Below, in pieces: positions 53,160 to 62,429 of a DNA stretch of 64,000 bases. Every line of letters begins with the position of its first letter. Positions within the stretch are counted from its first letter, which is position 1. Source of the stretch: an uncultured Aquimarina sp. (GTDB lineage Bacteria > Bacteroidota > Bacteroidia > Flavobacteriales > Flavobacteriaceae); NCBI GenBank assembly GCA_947498775.1, contig CANMLL010000001.1, forward strand, positions 124,001 through 188,000. The letters run 5' to 3'. Under the pieces are notes generated by a model that worked only from the letters and a program-made list of their open reading frames with translations, was not told the DNA's origin and searched no databases. The position numbers and the translations under genes are program-made.

Positions 53160-53813
53160 TTAATGTTTTACTAAGGCTTCGCTACGCTCTTGCCACAATT
53201 GAAAAAACTGCTCGGCTATGGCAGTAGCATTGTGTTTTTGCGAAGTTTCAGAGACTTCACCGAATATTTCCAAGGCTCCGGCGTACATACCTTCTTCCTT
53301 TAATGCTTCAAATAACTGCGGTGCCATATTTCTAATACCTGCTTTAGCAATAGAAGTGGTAGCAAAATCTGCACTGGGATAATCAGCAAAACCACCATCG
53401 GTCAATAAAAGACCTCCTTCATTGTCTTTGAGCGTGCCAAAAAGTGTACTGATGACCGTAATGATGCCTCCCAGACCTATGTGCAAGCCATTTATAAAAC
53501 TTTCGGTATCGTAACTTAAAAGATGCTTTGGCGCCATAGGTGCCACATTGTAATGTACCACGGTAAGGTTGGGTAATTTTTCATCTAGTTCTCGCAATGC
53601 TTGGGTGAAAGCTTCAATATCCGTGACATCGGCCGTAGCATATGCCGTCGCAATACCCTCATTCTCTAATTGTTCTTTCAAGGTTTTTAGGGTTTTCTCT
53701 TTTCTACTGATGAGACCAACACTATAACCTTCGGCACCAAACTTTTGTGCTACGCCATGTCCTATTCCAGGTCCTGCGCCCACGATTATGATTGATTTTT
53801 CTGTATATTCCAT
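53160..53813 (-). CDS. SDR-like protein lacking the catalytic tyrosine
   Basis: 217 residues. Starts IIIVGAGPGIGHGVAQKFG and LISRKEK; block TDGGFADYPSADFATTSIAKAGIR has TSIAK instead of YxxxK, so the tyrosine is Thr. Close in layout to the protein at 32588-33238. The retained Lys and NADP clamp suggest cofactor binding but unusual or no catalysis. Ten bases downstream of the Ohr gene. Confidence 0.8.
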   Translation of the reverse strand: MEYTEKSIIIVGAGPGIGHGVAQKFGAEGYSVGLISRKEKTLKTLKEQLENEGIATAYATADVTDIEAFTQALRELDEKLPNLTVVHYNVAPMAPKHLLSYDTESFINGLHIGLGGIITVISTLFGTLKDNEGGLLLTDGGFADYPSADFATTSIAKAGIRNMAPQLFEALKEEGMYAGALEIFGEVSETSQKHNATAIAEQFFQLWQERSEALVKH

Positions 53814-53823
53814 AGTCTATAGT

Positions 53824-54249
53824 TTAAAGTGTTGAAGTCATTTTGCGAACCAGATTAATGGTTATAGGGATATTATTTCTGGTCGCTTTTGAATACGGGC
53901 AGTTTTGATGGGCTTTCTCAAGTAAATCATGGGCAGTTTCTTCGTCCAATTCGGGCAGCGAAACCTCAAGGACAACAGCAATGCCATAGCCATTTTCATC
54001 TTGTTGCAAATCGACAAGACCATTAACTCCTGTTTCCGTTAATGTAAGATGTTGCTGCCTGGACAGCATCTGGATGGTACTTTCAAAGCAGGCTGCATAC
54101 CCGGCTGCAAACAGTTGTTCGGGATTTGTGGATGAACCATCATTTTTTAGATTCATTTTTAAATCGAGTACACCATCTTCAGAGGTGACACTTCCTTCTC
54201 TTCCTCCAGTAGCGAATGCTTGGGCTGTGTAAACTTTTTTCGTGGACAT
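53824..54249 (-). CDS. ohr: Organic hydroperoxide resistance protein (Ohr/OsmC family)
   Basis: 141 residues. Peroxidatic Cys54 (YAACFESTIQ) and resolving Cys117 (QNCPYSKATRN) are both present, with NPEQLFAAG before the first. Ohr destroys organic hydroperoxides using lipoyl thiols. Its position next to a dihydrolipoamide-dehydrogenase-like flavoprotein gene (54955-56334) is suggestive, because Ohr is reduced by a lipoylated protein that such an enzyme recharges; the coupling here is inference. Confidence 0.92.
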   Translation of the reverse strand: MSTKKVYTAQAFATGGREGSVTSEDGVLDLKMNLKNDGSSTNPEQLFAAGYAACFESTIQMLSRQQHLTLTETGVNGLVDLQQDENGYGIAVVLEVSLPELDEETAHDLLEKAHQNCPYSKATRNNIPITINLVRKMTSTL

Positions 54250-54347
54250 TTTGCTGTATTTAAATGGATTATTGTAGTTCTAAATTTTCTTTATTTCTGT
54301 TTTTAGTTTGATGCCCCTAGTTTCAAAGTCACTATAAAACTTATTCC

Positions 54348-54950
54348 CTATAACTTCAATCTTTCTTCTCTTTTTTGGTTTTTATCAATATCGATAGTAC
54401 TGTTTTTTGCGATAGGTTGAAATTCCGGGATAAAACCCAAGTGCGAAATAAGGTTTTCTACAATCTGTTTTACCTCGGGATGATTTGCCGTAAACGGAAC
54501 AGTGAGTTTTTGATGCGGCAGCCTTTTAAAAGCGTGCCTTTTGATAACGTCACTAGAATGGATGTTAAATGCTTTCGCCAAATAGGCATTTGGAAAAAGA
54601 TGGCTTAGGTAGTTGTTCTTCGCACTATCTATAAATCCATTGTTTCCTAACATTTTCCTTCCTTTTGAGCAAGGTCGTGTAGTATCGATTAAAACCTTAC
54701 CGGTTGTAAATAGTTCGCATTGGGTAGCAAGGTTTTGAAGTTCCAGAAAAGGGATAGCTATCACATGAACATCTGCAAACTGTAACACATCTTCTACGCT
54801 TCCGTAAAAAGCATTTGGCCCTATGGCTTGGGTAAATGTGTGCAAGCCTTCTTGCCTTTTACAAGTGAACATGACTTTATGCAGATTTTTGCAGAACAGC
54901 TGCCCCAAGGTGCTGCCCAAACTTCCAGTTCCTATTATTCCAATGTTCAT
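54348..54950 (-). CDS. Diverged F420-reductase-like NAD(P)-binding protein
   Basis: 200 residues, GIIGTGSLGSTLGQLFCKN but with TCKRQ where the relatives have SSRNP, so the phosphate clamp is altered (K/R still basic). Retains IAIPFLELQNL, DTTRP and LAKAFNIHS. Shortest and most diverged of the five copies. Starts 4 bases after the flavoprotein stop, so clearly co-transcribed. Possibly specialised or losing function. Confidence 0.72.
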   Translation of the reverse strand: MNIGIIGTGSLGSTLGQLFCKNLHKVMFTCKRQEGLHTFTQAIGPNAFYGSVEDVLQFADVHVIAIPFLELQNLATQCELFTTGKVLIDTTRPCSKGRKMLGNNGFIDSAKNNYLSHLFPNAYLAKAFNIHSSDVIKRHAFKRLPHQKLTVPFTANHPEVKQIVENLISHLGFIPEFQPIAKNSTIDIDKNQKREERLKL

Positions 54951-54954
54951 AGCG

Positions 54955-56334
54955 CTACTTCAAGGGTTTTAATTTTTCCATTAGTGTTGGTAAAAACTCC
55001 GCCACTGTAGGATGTATGTGTACGGCATCCCTTAATTCTTCAAAGGTGCCTTTACAGTACATATTTTGAAGTACCGCATGAATGACCTCGTCCGCTCCGA
55101 CGCCAAAGAGGGTTGCCCCTAAAACTTTTTTAGTCTTTTTATGGACGATAATTTCCATAAAACCTCTGGTGTCACCTTTTTCTACGGCACGGCCAACGTG
55201 TTTCATGGGCAATTGTGCTACAAGAAAATCAGCTTTTTCGGCATGCGCTAAGGCTTCTTTTTTTGATAAACCTACTTGGGCGAGCGGTGGGTCGATAAAC
55301 AGTGACCAACAGGGTATTCTATCTGAAGCTTTGCGTTTTCCGTTGCCTAACAGTTGGTCTTTTACAATTTGATAATCGTGGTACGCCGTATGGGTAAAAC
55401 CACCTTTACCGTTACAATCTCCCAATGCCCAAATATTTTTGACATTGGTTTCTAAAAGGTCATTTACTTTAATATAACCATAATCATTACGTTCTATACC
55501 CGCTTTTTCCAGACCTAAATCGTCGGTATTGGGCTGCCTGCCCGTTGCAAAAAGAATATGCGTACCAGTTAATCGGTCTTTTTCTGCTTCTGAACAATGT
55601 AGGTGCACTTCAATTTGGTTTTTACTGGTGTTGCAGTCGATGCATTCTGCATTCAGTCTAAAAATAATGTCTTCTGCTTCGAGGACTTCTTGTACAGCTA
55701 TACTAACATCCTCATGTTCCCTTGGTAATATTCTGCTACCCATTTCTACGATGGTAACTTTACTACCGAAGCGGGCGAACATTTGTCCAAATTCCAGACC
55801 GATTGCACCGGCACCAATGATGATAAGATGCTCAGGTACCATTTCTAGATCGAGAATAGTAGTGCTGGTCAAAAAATCAACCTTGCACGCATAAGAAGGG
55901 ATGCGTGGTCGTGCACCTACGTTGATGAAAAATGATTTTGCAGTTAAAATAGTGCCGTTGGCATTTATACTTTGGGTACCGCTAAATCTGGCATGTTGGT
56001 TGTAAAAATCAATATGTTTTAGTGCCTTGAATTTGTCTTTTCTCTTTTTAATCGGTGCGATAATGGCATTTTTTCGAGCTACGATTGCCTTTAAATCTGC
56101 TTTAATTAAGCCCTGAACCGTAACACCATATTCAGCAGCTTTTTTAGCATCAAAAATAGCCTTAGCGCTGGCATGAAATGTTTTTGAAGGCACACAACCT
56201 ACATTAGGGCAGGTGCCTCCAAAACGCTTACGCTCAAATACGGCAACTGTCTTACCGGCGGCAGCCAAATCTTTCGCTAATTGCACTCCTGCCTGACCTG
56301 TTCCTATAATAATGGCATCATATTGTTTATTCAT
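54955..56334 (-). CDS. Pyridine nucleotide-disulfide oxidoreductase (mercuric-reductase/lipoamide-dehydrogenase-like)
   Basis: 459 residues. FAD motif GTGQAGVQLA, redox disulfide Cys42-Cys47 (GTCPNVGCVPSKT), NAD(P)H motif GAGAIGLEFGQ, and the C-terminal HIHPTVAEFLPTL base. No N-terminal metal-binding domain and no C-terminal Cys pair, so not a true MerA although databases often call such genes that. Reduces a disulfide or other acceptor, perhaps lipoyl or a quinone. First gene of the right-hand operon; a 22-base palindrome lies 81 bases upstream. Confidence 0.87.
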   Translation of the reverse strand: MNKQYDAIIIGTGQAGVQLAKDLAAAGKTVAVFERKRFGGTCPNVGCVPSKTFHASAKAIFDAKKAAEYGVTVQGLIKADLKAIVARKNAIIAPIKKRKDKFKALKHIDFYNQHARFSGTQSINANGTILTAKSFFINVGARPRIPSYACKVDFLTSTTILDLEMVPEHLIIIGAGAIGLEFGQMFARFGSKVTIVEMGSRILPREHEDVSIAVQEVLEAEDIIFRLNAECIDCNTSKNQIEVHLHCSEAEKDRLTGTHILFATGRQPNTDDLGLEKAGIERNDYGYIKVNDLLETNVKNIWALGDCNGKGGFTHTAYHDYQIVKDQLLGNGKRKASDRIPCWSLFIDPPLAQVGLSKKEALAHAEKADFLVAQLPMKHVGRAVEKGDTRGFMEIIVHKKTKKVLGATLFGVGADEVIHAVLQNMYCKGTFEELRDAVHIHPTVAEFLPTLMEKLKPLK

Positions 56335-56414
56335 ACCTTACGACTAAACTCGTTTTGATTTGTTCAACAGAAAAGAGGTCCTGTAAGGTAGATTATTTGG
56401 AATGCTTATGTGTT

Positions 56415-56436
56415 TCATTTTTCCTAGGAAAAATGA
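56415..56436. promoter_or_regulatory. Perfect 22-bp palindrome upstream of the flavoprotein operon
   Basis: Eleven-base arms TCATTTTTCCT and their exact complement, with no spacer. It lies between the flavoprotein ATG (56334) and the activator gene end (56505), where an enhancer or repressor site for the right-hand cluster would be expected. Confidence 0.6.
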
Positions 56437-56504
56437 CATAAAAGCACTTCAGAAACTATCAGTTGTTTTTTGAATAAGAAAGAAATAGTTTGGACTTTCG
56501 TTAC

Positions 56505-59500
56505 TTATGAGGGCTTGGAAATGTGCAGTTTTTTCATGCGATACTCTAATGTTGTTGCTTTGAGTCCCAATAGTTTTGCCGCTCCTTTTTGACCACTTAC
56601 CCGCCAGTTGGTCTGCTCAAGTACTTGGGTAAGCAGTTCTTTTTCCAACAGGTTTTTACGTTCTTCAATATAATCTATAGTTAAACCTTCCCTTACTATG
56701 CCTTTGGCTGAAATTACTGGATGTTGCATTGGTGATTCATCAGAGAATTGCAAGGTAACGATACCGGTTTTGGCGGTGACCAGTGCCTGTTCAACCCGGT
56801 TTTTGAGTTCACGAACATTGCCCGGCCAACTATACTCCTGGATTTGTAAAAGGCTTTGTGGTGTAAAACTGGTAAACGGTTTGCCTATTTTATGGGCAAA
56901 GGTTTTGGCAAAATGTCTTGCTAGTAATGGGGCATCTTCCAGGCGGTCCCGCAAAGGCGGTAGATAAATCTGAAAGCCGTTAAGGCGATAAAACAAATCG
57001 CTTCTAAACGTGCCCTCATCTATGGCTTCTTGTAGATTGCGGTTGGTAGCAGCCACTACTCTAAAATCGGAAGTTAAGGTTTTGCTCCCTCCCAGGCGCT
57101 CAAATTCTTTTTCCTGTAACACCCGAAGTAATTTTGCTTGTGCTTCGAGGGATAGTTCACCTACTTCGTCTAAAAAAATGGTACTTTCCTGTGCCAGCTC
57201 AAATTTACCGATACGTTGTTTGGTAGCACCTGTAAAGGCGCCTTTTTCATGACCAAAAAGTTCGCTTTCTATGAGCTCAGAGGGCATTGCGGCACAATTC
57301 ATCTTGATAAGGGTTTTTTCGCTGCGTACCGAGGTTTCGTGAAGTGCCCTTGCAATCAATTCTTTTCCTGTACCCGTTTCTCCTGTAATAAGGACGCTGA
57401 TATCCATCGGAGCCAATTGCCGTACCTGCTCAAAAGCATTTTTTAAGGAAATATGTTGGCCGATGATGTTCTCAAAATCATGGTCTAACTTTATTTCTTC
57501 GCGTAAGTAGTTTTTTTCTTGTCTTAGCTGTGCATTCAGTTCGGTAATACGTTCTAGGGCAAATACCTTTTCCAGAGCAAGCTCTAACGAGGGCCTAATG
57601 ACTTCCAACAGCTGCTTGTCCTTTTCAGTATACCCTAAATCATTTTTGCTCAAAAAACTAAGACGATAGTGTCCGGGAAAGGTCAATTTAAACGAGGTTG
57701 TTACTCTACTGTTTACATTAAACTTTTTAGCGACCTTATTTAGTATTGTATTTTTTTGTTGATGTTTTACAAAGTCTCTACCTGTTTGCAGTAGCGTGCT
57801 GTCGGTTTTCTCTTTTTTGTTTCGATATTCTTCTTCATCGAGCTCAATAAAATCGAGAAACTTTTGATAATCGAAGTGTCTGTACTCATTTGCCCCAATC
57901 TTTTCAAACGTATGGCAGAATTCAGTGCTTCTTTCTGGTTGAAAAGCAAAAATAACTAAATGGTTATCTAAATAATTAGAAAAGGATTGTGTCAGTTGCA
58001 ATAATTTGTCCTTCCAGGGAATGTCAAAATTTAAAGTATTTACCAAGCTTACCTGTAACGATTTTTCTTGTTCGCGTCGTTGAATGTCCTCACGTGCTAA
58101 TACATTGCTTACGGCCAACGCCAACTGGTCACTTAAAGATTTAAAGAGCTCGATCTGGCTGATGTCAAATTTGTTGCCTTCAGTATACGCAAGTATAAAT
58201 ACACCTATTATTTTTCCTGATACTTTGAGCAGTGCTGTCGCACAGGTATCTAGTTTTTTGCGCAATTCTTCCAATAGCTTTTTATCCTTATATTGGCTAT
58301 AGTCTTTATTGTAATCAAACAATACAGGGATATCGTTATTTTGTTTGATTGACAGGACCACTTCTTCTAATTGTGAACCTTTGTAAGGGATTTTGACACG
58401 GGAATAAAAACCCTTTTCAGATAACTTTAGGTCTAGCGCATTACCGGCGATTTCTTGACGCATTACGGCCAAATCGACATATTCATCTTGTTCTTCATCG
58501 ATAATAATCAAAGCGTGCTCTTGTGATTTAAATATAGGTACTAGTGTTTTGACCGTCTCTTTTAACAAAACATCGATTTTGTTAATGGTGCCTATCGACT
58601 TGGCAATATCAAGCGATACTTTTTTATGTTTGTTATCCAATTGAATAGCTTCATTGGCCAGTATATTACTGAGTGCTATACTTAATTGGTCGGACATGGC
58701 ATTAAACAGGGTTAATTTATCATCAAACGCATTAGGTACCCTACTCCAAAAATAAAACAGCCCAATCGCTTGTTTGCCTTGTTTTAGCGGGCCAGCAATA
58801 ATTTGTTGGAATGGAACTTTTTTAGTGTATTTAAAATGAGGGTGTCGATATCTTTGATATAGCTTTTCTGTAGATAATAGTACCGTCTTTCTTGCGATAT
58901 TTTTAGAAAGCTCTGTCATTGGCAACCAACCCGTAATACCAGATTGATTGATTGATTTACCTGTTTCCGATACAAAGTATCCATAGTCTATAATTAAATC
59001 ACGCTCTTTTTCATTTTCCCAATCCAAATGAAATAATCCGGCCTCATCAAACGGTAATACTTTTTGTAGTTTGTCAAAAATAGCGCGTACCAGTTCGGGA
59101 CCGGTTGTTATGTTCGCTATACTCTCCGTAATGGCCAATAAGTCTTCGGTCTTTTGTTTTTCTTCGACTAACTGTTCATTAGCAAGAACGTTACTTAAAG
59201 CAACGCTCAATTGATCTGCAATGGTATTGAACAATACCAATTTATCGTCGAACGCTTGAGGTGTCTTACTCCAAAAATAGAAAAGGCCAATGGTTCGCTC
59301 ACCTTGCTTAAGTGGCCCTGCAATTATTTGCTGAAATGGAACTTTTTTTGTGTATTGAAAATGAGGATGCTGGTGCTTTTTATAAAGCGTTTCTGTAGAT
59401 AGTATAACAGTCTTTTCAGCCATCCTTTTTGAAAGCTCGGTCATAGGTAACCAACCCCTTATTCCTGAAGAATTTATCGTTTTGCTGGTTTCTGATGAAT

Positions 59501-62429
59501 AATATTCATAGTCAACTATAAGGTCACGCTCCTTTTCGTTTTCCCAATCTAGATGAAACAGCCCGGCATCATCAAAGGGAAATACCTTTTGCAGCTTATC
59601 AAAGATGGCAAGCACCAGTTCTGGGCCCGTTGTAATGTTGGCTATAGATTCAGTAATAGCCAACAAATCTTCGGTTTTTCGCTTTTCTTCGATAAGCTGT
59701 TCGTTGGCAATAATATTATTCAGAGCGATGCTCATTTGATCGGTAATCGCTTTAAAAAGTGGTAATTGATTATCAAAGGTATTGGGCTGCTTGCTCCAGA
59801 AACACAATAGCCCAATAGTTTGGTCGCCATGTTGTAACGGTGCTGCTATGATTTGCTCAAATATGCGGTTTTTGGGATTTTTGAAATGAGGATGTTCAAG
59901 TTCTTCATAGATTTCTTTTCCTTTTACCAAAACACCCTGTTGTACCACCAGTTTGGAAGCTTGGCTCAAGGGCATCCATCCGGTTAATCCTTCATTAACA
60001 TGGGCAGCATTGATGCCGCTGATTTCATAGCCATAATCCACCGTTAAGTCGCGCTCCCTATTATTTTCATAATCTAAATGGAACAGCCCGGCATCATCAA
60101 AGGGAAAGACTTTTTGAAGCTTATCGAAGATGGCTTTTATCAGTTCGGGTCCTGTAGTAATATTGGCGATAGATTCTGTAATGGCCAGTAAATCTTCGGT
60201 TTTTTGTTTTTCTTCGATAAGCTGTTCGTTAGCGAGTACATTACTTACCGCAACGGCCAGCTCGTCGGCAATGGCTTGGAAGAGGGGGAAGTCTTTTTCG
60301 GAATAGAAGTTTTCTTGTTTACTGTTAAAGGCTAACATGCCAATTTTCTTTCCCTGATACACCAGCGGACCGCCGAAAATCTGCTTGAGTCCAGCTTCCA
60401 GCATAAACGGAAAGAAAGGGTGACCAGGGAAACGCTTTGTCAATTCACCCAATGAAATAGTCATCGGTCCTTCGTTCATAAACACCTTGACCGAATCATC
60501 GTGGGGCAAATACTCATTAATATTTGATGCTTTTACACCTGTGTTGTATATACTATGTTCATCGGTAACCGCCAAATCACGGTGGTACCGACCGCTTGCG
60601 TCTAGGTGGAAAAGGCCAAAATCTTCAAACTTAACAAGTGGTCTTATTCGTTCAAAAATGACCCGGAATAATTCTTTTCGGTCTTGAATACTTGCCACTG
60701 CCTCGCTAATACCCAATAAAGTTTCCTTAAACCGTTTCTCTTCCAGTAACTGCTCATTAGCGTTCACATTACTTACAGCAACCGCTAACTGGTCGGCAAT
60801 GGCTTGAAAGAGAGGGAATTGTTCTTTGTGATATATTTTTTTTTCACGCGAATTTAGGCAGAATAACCCCAAAATTTCACCACTGTAACGAAGCAAAGCT
60901 GTCATTGTATCCTGGTAGCCCCCTTCTTTAATTATGTCGTTTTGCACAAAATCAGGATAACGATCCGCTAGTTCGGATAAATTAGCAATCAAGGGAGATC
61001 CATCATTCGTTAATTTCCTCATCAATTCATAAACTAAACCGTCGGTATTTATTTCTATCTGACTGTACTTAGTGGGGTTTTCGAACATTTGTTGACTACC
61101 TTTTGAGTCTGATAGGATAGGGTATTTGATTACCCAATCATTCAGATGGTTATTCTGATTACCGAAAACAAATAGTCCAATATCGTAAAAATTGAAGATG
61201 GGTTGTATATGGTCAAGTATAACTTTTATTAGCTGGGAACCGGTTTGAGTACTTGCTACTGCCTCGCTAATGCTGAGCAAGGTTTCTTTGAACTGCTTTT
61301 CTTCCAATAACTGCTCGTTGGCAAGTACATTGCTTACCGCAACCGCCAATTGGTCGGCAATGGCTTGGAAGAGTGGAAAGTCTTGTTCAGAATAAGTACC
61401 GTGTTCTTTGGCATCGAAGACCAAAAAACCAAAGGGTTGGTCAGCCAATCTCAAGGGGGTATGTATGAACTCTCGTAACCCATCTTGCTCCAATAACGCC
61501 AAAAATGCTTCTGGAAAATCTTCATATTCGCGATAGTCTTCAAGAGTCATAATCAGTGTAGATTCAAGCATTTCTATTATAAGACTATTAATAGGCTGCC
61601 AAGCGTTAAAACCATCTTGGTATAATGAGTTTGCAAGAGGTTGCGTGGCAAAACTTCTTTCTATAGAAATATCTTTCCATAGGCTTTTATCGTCGTTGAC
61701 AATAACTACAGCCAAATCATCCATAGGTAGTAATTTGCTAATCTCGTCGCGTATCACATGAAATAGTTGCTCTTTCTCACTTACTTTAACTAAAGTTTCA
61801 CTGATTCCAAGAAGTCTTTCTGTAAACTGCTTTTCTTTCAATAACTCCTCGTTAGCAATCACATTACTTACGGCGACCGCTAACTGGTCGGCAATGGCTT
61901 GGAAAAGTGGAAACTGTGTAATTTGAAAATTATTTTTTTGTAAACTGTTGACAAAAAAGGCACCAATTAGGTCGCCACCTACAGAGAGTGTGGTAATCAT
62001 AGATTCCTCATATCCTACTTCCTTCATTATATCTGTCTGGTAATAATCAGGCCATGTATTGTAGAGTTCTTCGTTATAGTGAAGAATGTAGGGTTGTTTA
62101 TTATTCTCTACAATATTTACTACCCATTCAATAGCAGATTTTTTATATTCAAAAGTATTTATTCCTTGAGTAAACAGTTTATGATTTACCTCAGACGGAC
62201 TTATATTTGGATTAATAGCCGCTAAATCACTTGCAGAACCATTTTTGTCAATAACAAATAAGCCAACATCATAAAAGTTAAAAATAGGCTTGATTTTTTC
62301 AAAAACCACCTTTAATAAAGCTTCACGGCCTTTAATACTTGCTACCGCCTCGCTAATGCTGAGCAAGGTTTCTTTGAACTGTATTTCTTCTTGCAGTTTT
62401 TGTACAAGCTTTTCTTCCTTTGATGTCAT
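56505..62429 (-). CDS. Giant sigma-54-dependent activator with tandem GAF domains (module 2)
   Basis: 1974 residues. Eight GAF units (starts near residues 15, 198, 378, 563, 740, 915, 1090, 1263), then a diverged ninth (~1450) and coiled coil, AAA+ domain (Walker A GETGTGKE near 1682, GAFTGA near 1729, FLDEVGE) and Fis-type HTH ([23 protein letters not shown]). GAF2 is orthologous to GAF1 of the module-1 protein (LLPMDDLA(V/I)VIVN..K..WKDI). Units 5-7 are almost the same ([13 protein letters not shown]) and repeat in DNA every 525 bases. Sensory activator for the right-hand cluster by position. Ligands unknown. Confidence 0.92.
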   Translation of the reverse strand: MTSKEEKLVQKLQEEIQFKETLLSISEAVASIKGREALLKVVFEKIKPIFNFYDVGLFVIDKNGSASDLAAINPNISPSEVNHKLFTQGINTFEYKKSAIEWVVNIVENNKQPYILHYNEELYNTWPDYYQTDIMKEVGYEESMITTLSVGGDLIGAFFVNSLQKNNFQITQFPLFQAIADQLAVAVSNVIANEELLKEKQFTERLLGISETLVKVSEKEQLFHVIRDEISKLLPMDDLAVVIVNDDKSLWKDISIERSFATQPLANSLYQDGFNAWQPINSLIIEMLESTLIMTLEDYREYEDFPEAFLALLEQDGLREFIHTPLRLADQPFGFLVFDAKEHGTYSEQDFPLFQAIADQLAVAVSNVLANEQLLEEKQFKETLLSISEAVASTQTGSQLIKVILDHIQPIFNFYDIGLFVFGNQNNHLNDWVIKYPILSDSKGSQQMFENPTKYSQIEINTDGLVYELMRKLTNDGSPLIANLSELADRYPDFVQNDIIKEGGYQDTMTALLRYSGEILGLFCLNSREKKIYHKEQFPLFQAIADQLAVAVSNVNANEQLLEEKRFKETLLGISEAVASIQDRKELFRVIFERIRPLVKFEDFGLFHLDASGRYHRDLAVTDEHSIYNTGVKASNINEYLPHDDSVKVFMNEGPMTISLGELTKRFPGHPFFPFMLEAGLKQIFGGPLVYQGKKIGMLAFNSKQENFYSEKDFPLFQAIADELAVAVSNVLANEQLIEEKQKTEDLLAITESIANITTGPELIKAIFDKLQKVFPFDDAGLFHLDYENNRERDLTVDYGYEISGINAAHVNEGLTGWMPLSQASKLVVQQGVLVKGKEIYEELEHPHFKNPKNRIFEQIIAAPLQHGDQTIGLLCFWSKQPNTFDNQLPLFKAITDQMSIALNNIIANEQLIEEKRKTEDLLAITESIANITTGPELVLAIFDKLQKVFPFDDAGLFHLDWENEKERDLIVDYEYYSSETSKTINSSGIRGWLPMTELSKRMAEKTVILSTETLYKKHQHPHFQYTKKVPFQQIIAGPLKQGERTIGLFYFWSKTPQAFDDKLVLFNTIADQLSVALSNVLANEQLVEEKQKTEDLLAITESIANITTGPELVRAIFDKLQKVLPFDEAGLFHLDWENEKERDLIIDYGYFVSETGKSINQSGITGWLPMTELSKNIARKTVLLSTEKLYQRYRHPHFKYTKKVPFQQIIAGPLKQGKQAIGLFYFWSRVPNAFDDKLTLFNAMSDQLSIALSNILANEAIQLDNKHKKVSLDIAKSIGTINKIDVLLKETVKTLVPIFKSQEHALIIIDEEQDEYVDLAVMRQEIAGNALDLKLSEKGFYSRVKIPYKGSQLEEVVLSIKQNNDIPVLFDYNKDYSQYKDKKLLEELRKKLDTCATALLKVSGKIIGVFILAYTEGNKFDISQIELFKSLSDQLALAVSNVLAREDIQRREQEKSLQVSLVNTLNFDIPWKDKLLQLTQSFSNYLDNHLVIFAFQPERSTEFCHTFEKIGANEYRHFDYQKFLDFIELDEEEYRNKKEKTDSTLLQTGRDFVKHQQKNTILNKVAKKFNVNSRVTTSFKLTFPGHYRLSFLSKNDLGYTEKDKQLLEVIRPSLELALEKVFALERITELNAQLRQEKNYLREEIKLDHDFENIIGQHISLKNAFEQVRQLAPMDISVLITGETGTGKELIARALHETSVRSEKTLIKMNCAAMPSELIESELFGHEKGAFTGATKQRIGKFELAQESTIFLDEVGELSLEAQAKLLRVLQEKEFERLGGSKTLTSDFRVVAATNRNLQEAIDEGTFRSDLFYRLNGFQIYLPPLRDRLEDAPLLARHFAKTFAHKIGKPFTSFTPQSLLQIQEYSWPGNVRELKNRVEQALVTAKTGIVTLQFSDESPMQHPVISAKGIVREGLTIDYIEERKNLLEKELLTQVLEQTNWRVSGQKGAAKLLGLKATTLEYRMKKLHISKPS
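59091..60150. repeat. Internal tandem repeats of 525 bp (GAF5-GAF7 coding)
   Basis: CAGTTCGGG-type starts occur at 59091, 59616 and 60141, an exact 525-base period (175 codons). Blocks such as the ITTGPEL-coding stretch are nearly identical across copies. Confidence 0.75.

Noticed and set aside
54955..56334. Mercuric reductase
   Set aside because: It has the active-site disulfide only; no N-terminal heavy-metal domain, no C-terminal Cys pair and no mer neighbours.
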